A DNA stretch of 64,000 nucleotides from Antilocapra americana. Its lineage: Eukaryota > Chordata > Mammalia > Artiodactyla > Antilocapridae. Below, one piece after another: positions 35,201-45,689 of this stretch; the stretch's first letter is position 1; each line of letters opens with the position of its first letter. The notes beneath the pieces were generated by a model that did no database searches, had not been told where the DNA came from, and saw only the letters and a list, made by a program, of their open reading frames with translations. The position numbers and the translations under genes are program-made. The stretch spans positions 7,366,171 to 7,430,170 of the forward strand of contig ML664152.1 in the NCBI GenBank assembly GCA_007570785.1. The letters are read 5' to 3'.

Positions 35201-35567
35201 TTTCAGTGTTCTATCTTTTTGCCTTTTCATACTGTTCAAGGGGTTCTCAAGGCAAGAATACTGAAGTGGTTTGCCATTCCCTTCTCCAGTGGACCACATT
35301 CTGTCAGAACTCTGCACCACGACCCTTCTGTCTTGGGTGGCCCTACATAGCATGGTTCATCATTTCATTGAGTTAGAAAAGGCTGTGGTCCATGTGATCA
35401 ATGTGGTTAGTTTTCTGTGGTTGTGGTTTTCAGTCTATTTGCCCTCTGATGGAGAAGGATAAGAGGCTTATGGAAGCTTCCTGAAGGGAGAGACTGACTG
35501 TGGGGAAAACTGGGTCTTGTTCTGATGGGCAGGGCCATGCTCAGTAAATCTTTAATCCAATTTTCTG
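32226..35567 (-). mobile_element. Full-length BovB (RTE) LINE with TSD
   Basis: About 3.34 kb on the minus strand, the usual full BovB size. The 5' end is at 35567 (complement reads 'acagaaaattggattaaaga' and onward) and the 3' end at 32226 ('tcagtcagttcagttcagcc', complement of the tail repeat). Order on the element strand: 5' leader, endonuclease, RT, 3' end. Perfect 10 bp duplications flank it. Confidence 0.93.
32380..35092 (-). pseudogene. BovB endonuclease/reverse-transcriptase ORF, broken
   Basis: The single RTE ORF is split into about nine frames. From its start: endonuclease pieces ('SRVRCYKEQYCIGTWNVRSM' at 34826-35092; 'IGDWNEKVGS' at 34420-34647), the linker ('MYDLNQIPNDYTVEMRNRF', 34079-34279; 33780-34103), the RT start ('[20 protein letters not shown]', 33485-33760), and the RT core with YADD (32964-33434, YADD codons near 33003-33014). 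The C-terminal part ends it ('[13 protein letters not shown]', 32607-32963; 32380-32568). The intact enzyme nicks DNA and copies its own RNA in place. This copy has many stops and frameshifts and cannot do so. Confidence 0.93.
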
Positions 35568-35577
35568 TTTTCTGGGT

Positions 35578-36475
35578 ACATGACTCTATTAGACATACCA
35601 TATGGCTGGACAAGCCTTAGAGGAAATGACTCAAGTCCTGGGCCAATCGAAGAAGTGGGGCAAGAGGTGAAGCATGGGCCAACACATCCAATGGCAATGC
35701 TGAAGATCGGAAAGGCAAGGTTTGAGGCCCGACAGGTGGATGAAACACTTAGTTAGAGCAGAATCCCAGATGGTTGATGCTGAAAAATCTGATAGCAGGC
35801 AGTTAGGTGAGCTGTGGCCAGATCAGGGCCAAATAATGAGGCCCAGAGCACCAGGCTGGGTGTCAGGAACTGAAGTCTGCCCTGGACCCTAGTCCTCAGG
35901 TGCCCAGGGAAAACCATGATGAGTTAAGGGAGATATGGCCAGTTGTCCTTCAGATTCAGCTCCCTCTAAGGCTGATGAAGTGGTCTCCAAAATCTTTTTC
36001 TGACCACCTATTGTATGTATGCCCAGCAGTGTGCTAAGCATAGACCGCATGGAGAGGAGGGGGAGGGTCCAGGCTGGTGGACACAGTTAGATTCCAAGAC
36101 TAACATTGCAGTTCTGTGCTCAGGGCTGGGAGGCCAAAATCTGAGGGCTACCAATGCTCCAGCATATTTGAGTTGCAGCAGAGGGTTTTAGGCTGCTTGC
36201 GTCTTTGGCTGTCTGATTCCTGGGATAGGTAAGGCTGAGCTTCCTGGTAGAACATGAGTGACCTTCCTGGAAGGAGCAGGTCAGGGATAAAGTCAAGCGA
36301 ATCAGGTGGTACCACGGTAGGACTTCTTATCAGCTGGAATCTCCCAACCAAGTTGGAAACTGTGTAAACGACATTCCAAGACAGGGCAGGCCTGTTTTAA
36401 ACCCTCTTTAAGAGGACTCACCACCTACTTCTTTGCTGTGCTCTGGGGCAAAGAGTAGGTATACTCTTTGTTTTG
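35578..36475. other. No gene recognised
   Basis: About 900 bases, relatively GC-richer than its surroundings, with no coding frame or named repeat. 36341-36415 is a diverged repeat of 30205-30280. Confidence 0.45.
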
Positions 36476-36668
36476 AAAGTGAAAGTGTTAGTCATTCAGT
36501 CCTGTCCAACTCTTTGTGATCCCGTGGACTGTAATCTGCCAGGCTCCTCTGTCCATGAAATTCTCTAGAATATTGGAGTGAGTTGCTGTTTTCTTCTCCA
36601 GGTGATCTTCCTAACCCAGGGATCAAACCCAGGTCTCCCACATAGCAGGAAGATTCTTTACTATCTGA
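36476..36668 (-). mobile_element. Bov-tA SINE
   Basis: Minus-strand copy: 'gtcattcagtcctgtccaac' (3' end) to 'gggatcaaacccaggtctcc' (B box, near 36620) and 'gaagattctttactatctga' (head). Confidence 0.88.
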
Positions 36669-37039
36669 GAACCTACTGGAGTTGTAAGGGCTTGAGAGGT
36701 TGGTCATTCAAAATATCACAAAATATAAAAATTCAGAAACTCTTGAAAATCAAATGTTAGTGGGTATGGGACTAGCAGCTTTATGATGTGTCTACAACAA
36801 ATCTTGAGAGTTGTCAACATATTTCATGGAAAAAATAGAAAGCAAAACATAATTATAAGTGGAATCTTGACAACTTGAGAGGCAGAAGTGCCCATCACAA
36901 CCAGACCCTCCGGCTCTGGGTAACCCAACATCTCCTGGTTCGTTAACACCAACTTCTTGAGATGTTCTTGGTTATCTGTCTGTCTCCCAGAGCCATAGAA
37001 AATTTATCTTTTTCCTGACTTCTTCTTCATGATAGATGT
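36669..37039. other. No feature recognised
   Basis: About 370 bases without assigned content. Confidence 0.45.
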
Positions 37040-37225
37040 GAAGGCTGTGACATGTGGGGGTTAAGAGCCAGCCTCTAGAGACTGCATGCAGGATAAATCT
37101 AGCTCTGCCATGGCCAGTTCTCTATGCCCACACAAGTTGACTTAACCTCTCTGAATTTGGTATCAGGCTAGTAAAAGTAGAGCATTCATCACATGAATAT
37201 AGAGAGTCTTCATTAATGATAGTTG
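37040..37225 (+). mobile_element. MIR SINE
   Basis: 'gtgggggttaagagccagcc' (A-box region), 'aaatctagctctgccatggc', 'acttaacctctctgaatttg' in MIR order; diverged. Confidence 0.7.
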
Positions 37226-37388
37226 TTGTTATAATTATCATTAAAATGACTATTGCTTTGTACTTAGGTTTCAGTTTACTCTGTAATCATTAATGTCTCT
37301 AGGACAGTGCAGACCAAGTGACACTAGATAGAGGACTCACCGAAGCTTGATTCCATGAAGTGAAATTGTTTATAATTATGCCCTAGCC

Positions 37389-37598
37389 CAGGGGTTTGCA
37401 AACTTTCTCTATAAAAGGCCAAGGAGTAAATATTTTAGGCATGGAGACCATATGGTCTGTGTTTCAACTACTCAACTCTGTGGTCACAGCTCAAAAACAA
37501 CCATAGACAATACATATGCAAATAGGTGTGGTTGTGATCCAATTAAATGTTATCTATGAAAAGAATTGGCTGACTAAGCCATAATCTGTCAACCCCTG
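37389..37598. mobile_element. hAT-Charlie-like MITE, 210 bp
   Basis: 'caggggtttgcaaactttct' at the left, 'ctgtcaacccctg' at the right. The interior 'taaatattttaggcatggag' and 'caactactcaactctgtggt' matches a widespread mammalian hAT repeat. A likely decayed 8 bp TSD: 'ccctagcc' (37381-37388) and 'ccgcagcc' (37599-37606), 6 of 8 equal. Confidence 0.85.
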
Positions 37599-37659
37599 CC
37601 GCAGCCCTTGCCCATATGCAGCGAGGTATTCCTAAACAGAACTCTGAAGGCAAGGGCAC

Positions 37660-37860
37660 ATGGCAGAGTTGGGCACAGTGACTTGAGTCTCCATTTTGTC
37701 ATTCTGGAGGTATGATTTACTTTCTCCATGCCTCAGCTTCTTCTTCTGCAAAACCTACACAATAGTACCTCCCATACATGGAGGTTATTGAGGATAAAAG
37801 ATCTCAAGTATATAAGAGATAGGTGGGTAAAATGTGTAATGTATGTAAACAAGGTGAAGT
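37660..37860 (+). mobile_element. Probable MIR SINE
   Basis: 'ctccatgcctcagcttcttc' followed by 'tagtacctcccatacatgga' and 'ggttattgaggataaaagat' matches the MIR 3' half in order; the 5' half is unclear. Confidence 0.6.
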
Positions 37861-38260
37861 AAGTGGGTTTATTTCAGGTATTTTCACATGAGTTTACCTC
37901 CTCTCTGTCCAACTGGATTGTGAGTTTGTTGAAGGCTGAACGCTTGTCATCTGCTGCCTTTGTTTTTCTCAGCCTCCTCTCTAGATCCTAGAAAAGTCCT
38001 CTGCACAAAGCAGGGCATTGTCTGCAATCAAACTCTGGTAATTCTGTGAAGATCAGTTGTTCTTAGTTGCAGACAATAGGAACCAACACTTGCCAAGTGA
38101 AAGAAAATGCATTTGTTGGAGGAACATGTACAAACCATGGGAGTTAGACTGGAGCAAGGCAGGGAGCCAGGCTACATCTGTACATGGACTCCTCTGCTCC
38201 TGAATTGCACCATCAAGAACAATTCCCCACAGTTTCTGCATCTCTAGAAGATTAGCAGTC
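37861..38260. other. No feature recognised
   Basis: About 400 bases; a 62-codon minus frame (38053-38241) has no recognisable feature. Confidence 0.45.
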
Positions 38261-38606
38261 TGTCATGAACTGAATGTTTGCATCCTCCCGAATTCATAAG
38301 TTGAAATTCTAACCCCTAAATGTGATGGTATTAGAAGTTGAGGTCCTTGGAGTGAATGGAGCCTCAATGAACAGGATTAGTGCCCTTATAAAAAGGACCC
38401 GTAGAGCTTTCCCCACTTTTTCCAACATGTGAGGATATAAGAGGAAGACCACAGTCTGACATTCAGAAGAGGCTCCTAACCAGAACCCAGCCATCTGGCA
38501 TCCTGACCTTGGAGTTCCAGTGTCCAGAATTATGAGAAATAAAAATTGATTGTTGATAAGCCACCCAGGCTATGTTTTTTCATTATGGCAACCCAAACTG
38601 ACTAAG
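38261..38606 (+). mobile_element. MLT1-type MaLR LTR
   Basis: Classic MLT1 order: 'tgtcatgaactgaatgtttg', 'taagttgaaattctaacccc', 'gcccttataaaaaggacc', 'gaggatataagaggaagacc', 'gagaaataaaaattgattgt' (poly(A) signal), 'gataagccacccaggctatg', 'cattatggcaacccaaactg'. An old non-coding solo LTR shared across placental mammals. Confidence 0.88.
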
Positions 38607-39286
38607 AAGAAATCCAAGGCAGGAATCTCTGAATGGCTAATCTCTGCCAATACCCTGGCTAGAAGGAGAAAAGGAAAGAAAATTTTATTCAGACATTTTA
38701 ACCTCTGGAATGAAAGCACTTTACCAAGTCCCTTAATGACAGAGTCCTCCAAATCAGAAAGATTTGGGGAATGAACAACCAGAAGAATGGCAAATGTCTG
38801 CTGATCATCCACTAACCTCAGCCCCTAGTTTGTGGGGAATGTTTGGATCACAGCATGGGCTACTACAACTGTGAATTTCAAAGTGGTTGCTCTTCAGATA
38901 GTCAATGGGATGAACTAATTTCTCTGAACTCTCACCTTTGGTACCCCATGGTGGTTATCACAATGCCCTCACTCCTGTGCATGTCAGACTGATTTCTAAC
39001 AGCCAACCTACAACTTTGTCAGAGGATTGTCCTTGGGACAGCCTAGAACTCATCCTGCCTTCATGTAAGGCCAACTCAAGATGCCTGGATAATTTTAACC
39101 CAAAGGGCCATTCCTTAACCAATAATTTATAGGGTTTGAATGTAAAAATACTTCAGCTCCCTTGCCCCTTGAATAGGATCATAATGGAGTGTGCATTTTA
39201 CATCATTTCCCAAACCTTCTTCAAGGAATTTCAGTTTAGTTGCACACTATGGTAGCTGCCTTAATAGTGTACCCCTTACAGACTGC
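38607..39286. other. No gene recognised
   Basis: About 680 bases. Overlapping 74- and 80-codon frames lie on opposite strands at 38550-38812, the pattern of chance frames. No repeat assigned. Confidence 0.45.
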
Positions 39287-39298
39287 ATTCCCTTCCTT

Positions 39299-40063
39299 CA
39301 GTTCAGTTCAGTCACTTAGTCGTGTCCAACTTTGTGACCCCATGGACCCCAGGACGCCAGGCCTCCCTGCCCATCACCAACTCCCAGAGCTTACCCAAAT
39401 TCATGTCCATTGAGTTGGTGATGCCATCTAGCCATCTCATCCTCTGTTGTCCCCTTCTCCTCCGGCCCTCAATCTTTCTGATCATCAGGGTCTTTTCAAA
39501 TGAGTCAGTTCTTCCCATCAGGTGGCTAAAGGATTGGAGTTTCAGCTTCAGCATCACTCCTTCCAATGAATATTTAGGACTGATCTCCTTTAGGACAGAC
39601 TGGTTGGACCTCCTTGCAATTTGATCTCTAGTTCCTCTGCCTTTTCTAAATTCAGCTTGAACATCAGGAAGTTCATGGTTCACGTATTGCTGAAGCCTGA
39701 CTTGTAGAATGTTGAGCATTACTTTGCTAGCGTGTGAGATGAGTGCAATTGTGTGGTAGTTTGAACATTCTTTGGCATTACCTTGCTTTGGGATTGGAAT
39801 GAAAACTGACATTTTCCAGTCCTGTGGCCGCTGCTGAGTTTTCCAAATTGGCTGGTATATCAAGTGCAGCACTTTCACAGCATCATCTTTTAGGATTTGA
39901 AATAGCTCAACTGGAATTCCATCACCTCCACTAGCTTTGTTCATAGTGACGCTTCCTAAGGCCCATTTGACTTCACATTCCAGGATGTCCTGCTCTAGGT
40001 GAATGATTACACCATTGTGATTATCTGGGTCATGAAGATCTTTTTTGTGCAGTTCTTCTGTGT
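39299..40063 (-). mobile_element. BovB LINE, 5'-truncated, with internal deletion and 12 bp TSD
   Basis: BovB 3' end (39299) to about the linker region (40063). Near 39616 it jumps from the sequence equal to about 32549 of the full-length copy to that near 33374, deleting about 825 bases including YADD. 'attcccttcctt' at 39287-39298 and 40064-40075 is a perfect TSD. Confidence 0.93.
39312..39944 (-). pseudogene. Fused BovB ORF fragment, 210 codons
   Basis: The internal deletion joins the start of the RT domain ('[20 protein letters not shown]' ... '[13 protein letters not shown]') in frame to the C-terminal tail ('[20 protein letters not shown]'). The catalytic YADD core and upstream endonuclease are absent, so no RT activity is possible. 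It is open for 210 codons, but probably only because the deleted copy is fairly young. Confidence 0.88.
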
Positions 40064-40075
40064 ATTCCCTTCCTT

Positions 40076-41305
40076 ATATTACTATTAATACACACACTCT
40101 TCTGCCCACATCTCCCTAGATTGCAAATAAACTGTGTGCACTCAATCTGTGTCTCTATATATGAATGTTGGCACACTATTTTGCAGACATACCAGGAAAG
40201 TTGAGGTGACTCACCACAAAGCTCTGTAGTCTGCAAGAACAATTGCAGATGCCTAAGTAGACAAATCAGAGAATAAGAAAATGTTATTTCCTTTCTCTAT
40301 TAAAGAATTAGTATTAAAATTAGAGTGTCTGTGTTCATAAAAAATATGATCCTATGATGAAAGCACTGATGCTAGGAAGAAAGGAAAAGAAAGAGGAAGG
40401 ATATTCAGGAGAATCAGAAAGACAAAAGAGGATGGGTCTTGGACTTCTTAAAGATAATAAGGCAAGTTGCTTTGAGGCAACAGGATAAGAGGGAACTCCC
40501 TAAACCCCAGAAAAACAAGATATGAGAAGCAAATGAGAAGGGCTGAAAACCACTGGGTAATCAAAGCCAAAGCTATTTTCAAGGCTCTTCAGAAGAAGCG
40601 GTCAGGTCAACTCTCTGTGACTGAAAAAGCATAAGCCATCAAGTCCCAAAACTGAAAGGATTCATCTCCATGTTTCTGATGGCATGCAGCAGCTTTCAGG
40701 GCTGCTGTTTTCTCCTGGGAATTGGGAAGCATAAGAGGCTCTTACTAGATGTTCCTGTACAAGAAGTCTGACAACGTGAACATATGTTCTCTCTCCACTG
40801 CATCCTGAAAATTGAATTGTAACAATAAAGATCAGATAATTGTGCTGAAGCACTGAACTCTTTATGAAAAAATAGCCTGAGTGTTGAACTCTAATCTCAT
40901 TCCCCACTTTGCTGTAAAAGGCAAGGATTTGGCTGTCACCAGACTCTGAACAGGTAGAAGGATGGAGCACTAGCCACTGTGTAGGTCAAATTTCCCTCTG
41001 GTGAAGGGAGTCATTATGGAAGGGCAAAGGCGACCATTTCTCAGAGGAAAGAAAGATTCTTGGGATTAAAGGAGAGCTAAGAATAGAGGTGGAGAAGGGA
41101 TCATGAACTGGTTGGTTGTGGAGATGAAAGGCACCAAAACAATAGCTGGATTCTAGCTTTCACCCAAAAAGCATTTTGGAAGGAAAAAAAACTTGGAATC
41201 AAGTTTGGATGAGCAATCCTTAAAGTTGTTGGTGTCCCATCCTCCTGCAGAAGTAAAGGACATAAATTTGGGCAGCAGAGACAATCTGGTTAATACAGAA
41301 AAATC
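40076..41305. other. No gene recognised
   Basis: About 1.2 kb. A 102-codon minus frame (40662-40970) has no recognisable domain. No repeat assigned. Confidence 0.45.
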
Positions 41306-41309
41306 TGAC

Positions 41310-41755
41310 TTGTTATTGCTCAATCATTAAGTTGTGTTCGACTCTTTGCGACCCCATGGACTGTGGCAGTCAGGCTTCCCTGTCCTTCACTATCTCCCAG
41401 AGTTTGCTCAGACTCGTCCGTTGAATTGGTGTGAGTGATGCCATCCAACCATCTCATCCTCAGTTGTCCCCTTCTCCTCCTGCCTTCAGTCTTTCCCAGC
41501 ATCAGGGTCTTTTCCAATGAGTAGGGTCTTTGCATCAGGTGGTTTAAGTATTGGAGCTTTAGCATGAGTCCTTCCAATGAATATTCAGGATTGATTTCCT
41601 TTAGGACTGACTGGTTTGATCTTGCTGTCCAAAGGATTCTCAAGAGTGTTCTCCAGCACCACAGTTTGAAAGCATCAATTCTTTGCTGCTCAGCATCCTT
41701 TATGTTCCAGCTCTCACATCCATACATGACTACTAGAAAAATTGTGGCTGAAACC
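41310..41755 (-). mobile_element. BovB LINE 3' fragment
   Basis: Minus strand, from 'ctcaatcattaagttgtgtt' (3' end) to 'catacatgactactagaaaa' (5' truncation). It holds the C-terminal ORF part in one 135-codon open frame (41320-41727, 'MYGCESWNIKDAEQQRIDAF'). A possible 8 bp duplication 'agaaaaat' occurs on both sides. Confidence 0.92.
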
Positions 41756-42075
41756 TTTATTTGTGGACTTAGAGCTGAACAATGTCATTGTCATGAAGTA
41801 CCAAAAAGAGTCTGGACTAGATGCAAGGGCTGCAGGGAGATGTCACAGTGGTCCCAGTAGCTGAAACATGCAGGGCTGATTATAGATAGATTTTTCCACC
41901 GATGATAAAGACCATGATTCCCTTTCCTGAGTCATAGCTGAGGCCTCATTAGCGTGCCTAATGCAGAGGAGGGCAGATATCCATCTTGAGTCTTCCTGAA
42001 CGCCAAGAAGTTCTCATGGTAAGAGGTGTGGTCCAGGTGCCCTAGGTCATATCAGTGCACTTATGGTTGCAGGTA
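41756..42075. other. No feature recognised
   Basis: About 320 bases without assigned content. Confidence 0.4.
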
Positions 42076-42212
42076 GTAGCTTTTTTTTTTTTTTTGGTAT
42101 CGCTGTGTGGCTTGCAAGATTTGCTTTCAAAACAGGGATTGAAACCAGGTCACTGCTGTGAAAGCACCAAATCCTAACCAACCACTTGAACACCAGGGAT
42201 CTCCCCCAATAT
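42076..42212 (-). mobile_element. CHR-type SINE, diverged
   Basis: T15 at 42081-42095 (tail complement), 'cagggattgaaaccaggtca' (B box), 'cttgaacaccagggatctcc' (head). Confidence 0.75.
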
Positions 42213-42684
42213 TTTTTATAAAGATTCGAAAACATGGTTGACTCTCTCCCTAGGCTGGTCACTTCTCTATCTGAAATACAGGCATGATTTCTCCCAGAGT
42301 TTAGGTGGAGTGGTTTTATATTCTGGTCAGTACATACACAGGCACGCAAATGCAATGCAAAGTATACTAGGTCATTAATAACTGTGGACAGTGGTGGGTG
42401 ACAGACGTGAAATAAATGAGTTTCTGCACATTTCTTTACTTAATCTTTAGAAAATGAGTTCTGAACTTTCTGTGAGTTACACGTCAAAATGTGTCTTCTC
42501 TCTGAATTTAATGTAGTGTTTATAAGAATATTCTACTAATATGAATGTACAGTTACTCAATAATTACTCAAAGAATTGTATATGCTTATGTAATTCTAGA
42601 GAATTATTTGCCTAATCAAATATGTAAAAGTTGAAGAGATATAAAAATGTTTAAAATATCAAATGTCAGTGTCTGAACTCTAAT
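42213..42684. other. No feature recognised
   Basis: About 470 bases, AT-rich, nothing assigned. Confidence 0.45.
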
Positions 42685-42694
42685 GAAACTTTAG

Positions 42695-43000
42695 TTAGTT
42701 AGTTCAATTGCTCAGTTGTGTCCGACTCCTTGCAGCCTCATGGATTGCAGGATGCCAGGCTTCCTTGTCCATCACCTACTCCCAGAGCCTACTCAATCTT
42801 ATTTTCCATCGCATTGTTGATGCTATCTGACCATCTCATCCTCTGTTGTCCCCTTGTCCTCCTGCCTTCCATCTTTCCCAGCATCAGGATCTTTTTCAGT
42901 GAGTCACTTCTTCGCATCAGGTGGCCAAAGTATTGGAGTTTCAGATTCAGCATAAGTCCTTCCCATGAATATTCAGGACTAATTTCCTTTAGCATTGACT
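42695..43000 (-). mobile_element. BovB LINE 3' fragment with TSD
   Basis: Minus strand, from the 3' end ('ttagttagttcaattgctca') to a 5' truncation in the C-terminal ORF region. 'gaaactttag' (42685-42694) and 'gaaaccttag' (43001-43010) form a 10 bp TSD with one mismatch. Confidence 0.92.
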
Positions 43001-43010
43001 GAAACCTTAG

Positions 43011-43449
43011 AGAAGAGATTAAACAGATCACAGACCAAAAAGGACCAGTGACAAGGAAGACAGACATCATCTTTGAAGAAAAAATGACTGCAGAAGAAAT
43101 GAAGAGTGAACACAGTTTTCTCTGAGAATTCCTGTATTAACCAGGCTGTCTTTGCTGCCCAATTTCATGTTGACTGGGGCATGAAGAGCTTTTATTGTTG
43201 TTCACCTAAACTTGGTTCTAGACCTTTTTTCTTCCCTAAATCCCCTTTGGGTAAGAGCTGGAATCCATCTATAGATGACCAAATAGAAAGATTAAATTTG
43301 AGTAACCAACAAACAGTAATCAACAGAGGTACCATTAACATTAGGGAGTGGCAACAAACGGGAAGGCTTCAGTGTACTTGTTCTCTTTCCTACAGCATAC
43401 CCTGTAGTTCAATTTCATTGAAAAGAAATCTCTTTCCTATAGAGAATAG
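43011..43449. other. No gene supported; short purine-rich open frame
   Basis: A 40-codon plus-strand frame (43003-43125) is rich in charged residues ('FEEKMTAEEMKSEHSFL') but has no start, splice signals or family that I recognise. A 123-codon frame at 43106-43477 runs into a SINE. Confidence 0.4.
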
Positions 43450-43665
43450 AGCACTTCCCTGGTGGCTCAGACAGTAAAGGATCCATCTGCAATGCAGGAG
43501 ACCTGGGTTCAGTCTCTGGGTTGGGAAGATCCCCTGGAGAAGGGAACAGCTTGCCTCTCCAGTATTCTTGCCTGGAGAATTCCACGGACAGAAGAGCCTG
43601 GCAGGCTACAGTCCATGGGTTCACAAAGAGTCAGACATGACTGAGCAACTTTCACTTCACTTCAA
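43450..43665 (+). mobile_element. Bov-tA SINE, well preserved
   Basis: Full-length plus-strand copy: 'gcacttccctggtggctcag' (head), 'gacctgggttcagtctctgg' (B box), 'gagcctggcaggctacagtc', end 'gactgagcaactttcacttc'. Closest to a family consensus in the window; pol III internal promoter boxes are visible. Confidence 0.95.
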
Positions 43666-43879
43666 TGTCCCATTACCTTAGCCTTTTCATGGTCATGAAC
43701 AAATTATAGGAAGAAGAAACCCATTTTGACAGAACCTGCTCATTCTGAAATGCCATGGTACTTACTCAAAGCAGTCAACCATGGGTCTCATCAAGTGCTG
43801 TTATTTAAGAATAGAATTGTCTGTTAAACTTATGATTAAGTTTATGGATCAGTCGGTAGGATACGTGAGTGCATTGAGT

Positions 43880-44580
43880 TTCTGTTGTTGCGTGGCAAAT
43901 TGCCACAAGCTCAGTGACTTGTGGCACACGTTTCTTACAGTTTCTTAGAAGAAAGACTTAGAAGAAATGAAAAAGAGTCAAAATACAATAAATAATGCAA
44001 TAAATGAAATCAAAAACACCCTAGAGGGAACCAACAGTAGAATAACAGAGGTAGAAGACAGGATAAGTGAGATAGAAGACAGAATGGCAGAAACTCACAG
44101 TTTCTGTGAGTCAGGATTCCTGGCATAGCTTAACTATGTCCTCTGTTCAGGATGTTATAAAGCTGCACTCAAGGTGTTGGGTAGGGCTGTGATCACATCT
44201 GGAGAAGAATCCATTTCCAAGCAGATATTGACAGAATTCTTCCACTTGTGATTGTTAGGAAAGATGATCCTGGTTTCTTGCTGGCTATTGACTGGAGGAC
44301 ATTCTCAATCCTAGAGGCTGTTACCTGCAGGTCTTTATCATGTGAGTTTTCCACTATGGCCATTTACTTCATCAAGCCAGCAAGGAGCATCTCTGGAGCA
44401 AATCTGCTTGCAAGACAGAGGCTTATCCAACATAATATAATCGTGAGGGTGACATTTCATTACTTTTACTATGTTGATTAAAAGCATATCCCAGGTCTCA
44501 TTTTCACTCAAGGGGAGAAGATTACACAAGGCTGTGAACGTCAGGAGATCTAAATCATGGAGGGTCATCTTAGACTGTCT
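43880..44580 (-). mobile_element. MLT1-like LTR (old MaLR), interrupted
   Basis: 'gttgttgcgtggcaaattgc', 'cttacagtttct' / 'gtgagtcaggattcctggca' and 'gctgcactcaaggtgttggg' match antisense MLT1-type sequence of the older kind. It is split by the L1 fragment at 43955-44093. The right limit is approximate. Confidence 0.6.
43955..44093 (+). mobile_element. Tailless internal L1 ORF1 fragment with TSD
   Basis: 139 bases equal to 46236-46374 inside L1 ORF1 with four differences. It has neither L1 end nor poly(A). It sits in an MLT1-like LTR and is flanked by 'ttacagtttct' (43935-43945) and 'tcacagtttct' (44095-44105). A 9-base filler, 'tagaagaaa', which repeats the start of the fragment, lies at its left edge. 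Confidence 0.88.
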
Positions 44581-44879
44581 GCACAGTAAATACTCAACTA
44601 CTAAATACTGAGACCTTCTGAAAGAATGTATATTCTTCTCAGGAGTTAAGTAGGGTCATCTGATGGCATGAACCCCAAGCAGCAATGACTGCTCTCCTCC
44701 AATGCTCTCTCATTCCTCTGTGATCTCTATTTCTATAGTTCAACTTGGAAAGGATTCACTTTATAGTAGCTGTAGCAAACAAATCAATCTCTGGATGGCA
44801 TCTTAGCAGATACTAGGTCACCACAGAGAAGGACCAAAGAGGCTTCCCTTATCCCTGTACTTGAAAGTGTATAAGTAGC
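44581..44879. other. No feature recognised
   Basis: About 300 bases without assigned content. Confidence 0.4.
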
Positions 44880-45205
44880 AGAATCCATAAAAACTAAGCT
44901 GTTTTAGACTCACAGACGTAGAGAATAGACTCATGGTTGGCAAGGGAGAGGGTGGGTAGAGGAGGAAAGGATTGGGAATTTAGAGTTAGCAAATGTAAAC
45001 TATTATACATAAGGTGGATAAACAACAAGATCCAACTGTATAGTACAGGGAACAATATTCAGTATGCTGTGATAAAGCATAATGGAAAAGAATATTTTAA
45101 AAAAGAATGAATATATATATCTGAATCACTCTGCTGTGCAGCAGAAATTAACATTATAAATCAATAGGCTTCAAAAGAAAAAAACCATGTTTTAAAAAAA
45201 GAAGC
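44880..45205 (+). mobile_element. Artiodactyl L1 3' end
   Basis: 'cacagacgtagagaatagac', 'aacaagatccaactgtatag', 'ctgaatcactctgctgtgca' and a final A-rich stretch are the usual order of an older artiodactyl L1 3' UTR. No coding remains. Confidence 0.85.
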
Positions 45206-45676
45206 TGTTTTTACCTGAGAAGAAAGCTAAACAAACAACTACTGGAATCAATTCATCCATTGACTTGTGAGTAATATAGACTTACTATGGCATCAACTTC
45301 ATCTTATTTTTACCTTTTCTTCAAAGAGACACTTGTTTCTGATTTTTTCCATGGAAATTTTTCATAGGAGTGCTTCATGACTGGCTTTACATGGATCTGG
45401 CTCCAACCTTGTTTTACTCTTGAAAACATTCTCAAGTGTCAAGTAAACCAACAATCTGAAGTTGGGAAAGATTCTAGCCCCAACATTATTGAGATTGTTA
45501 ATAAAAAAGAGATTGCTGACTGAAACTGCCAGAGATTTCTGGAGTCGTCATTACACGGTTGTGCTTCAGTGCTCTGAAATAATGGTGCTTTAATCTCAGG
45601 TTCACCCATAACCATCTGAAAAAAATGCTAAAGATATAAAATACTCAGGAAAGTTAAAGGTGCCACCTCTTTGCAT

Positions 45677-45689
45677 AAAATACGGTCTT
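45677..45689. repeat. 13 bp TSD of the large L1, left copy
   Basis: 'aaaatacggtctt' here and at 51115-51127 is a perfect duplication. It fixes the L1 limits and contains the A-rich target expected for L1 endonuclease. Confidence 0.95.

Noticed and set aside
43003..43125. Short charged open frame (40 codons) next to a BovB fragment, possible exon
   Set aside because: It has no start codon, weak splice-site context, an in-frame stop just before it, and no protein family I recognise. Purine-rich DNA often gives such frames.
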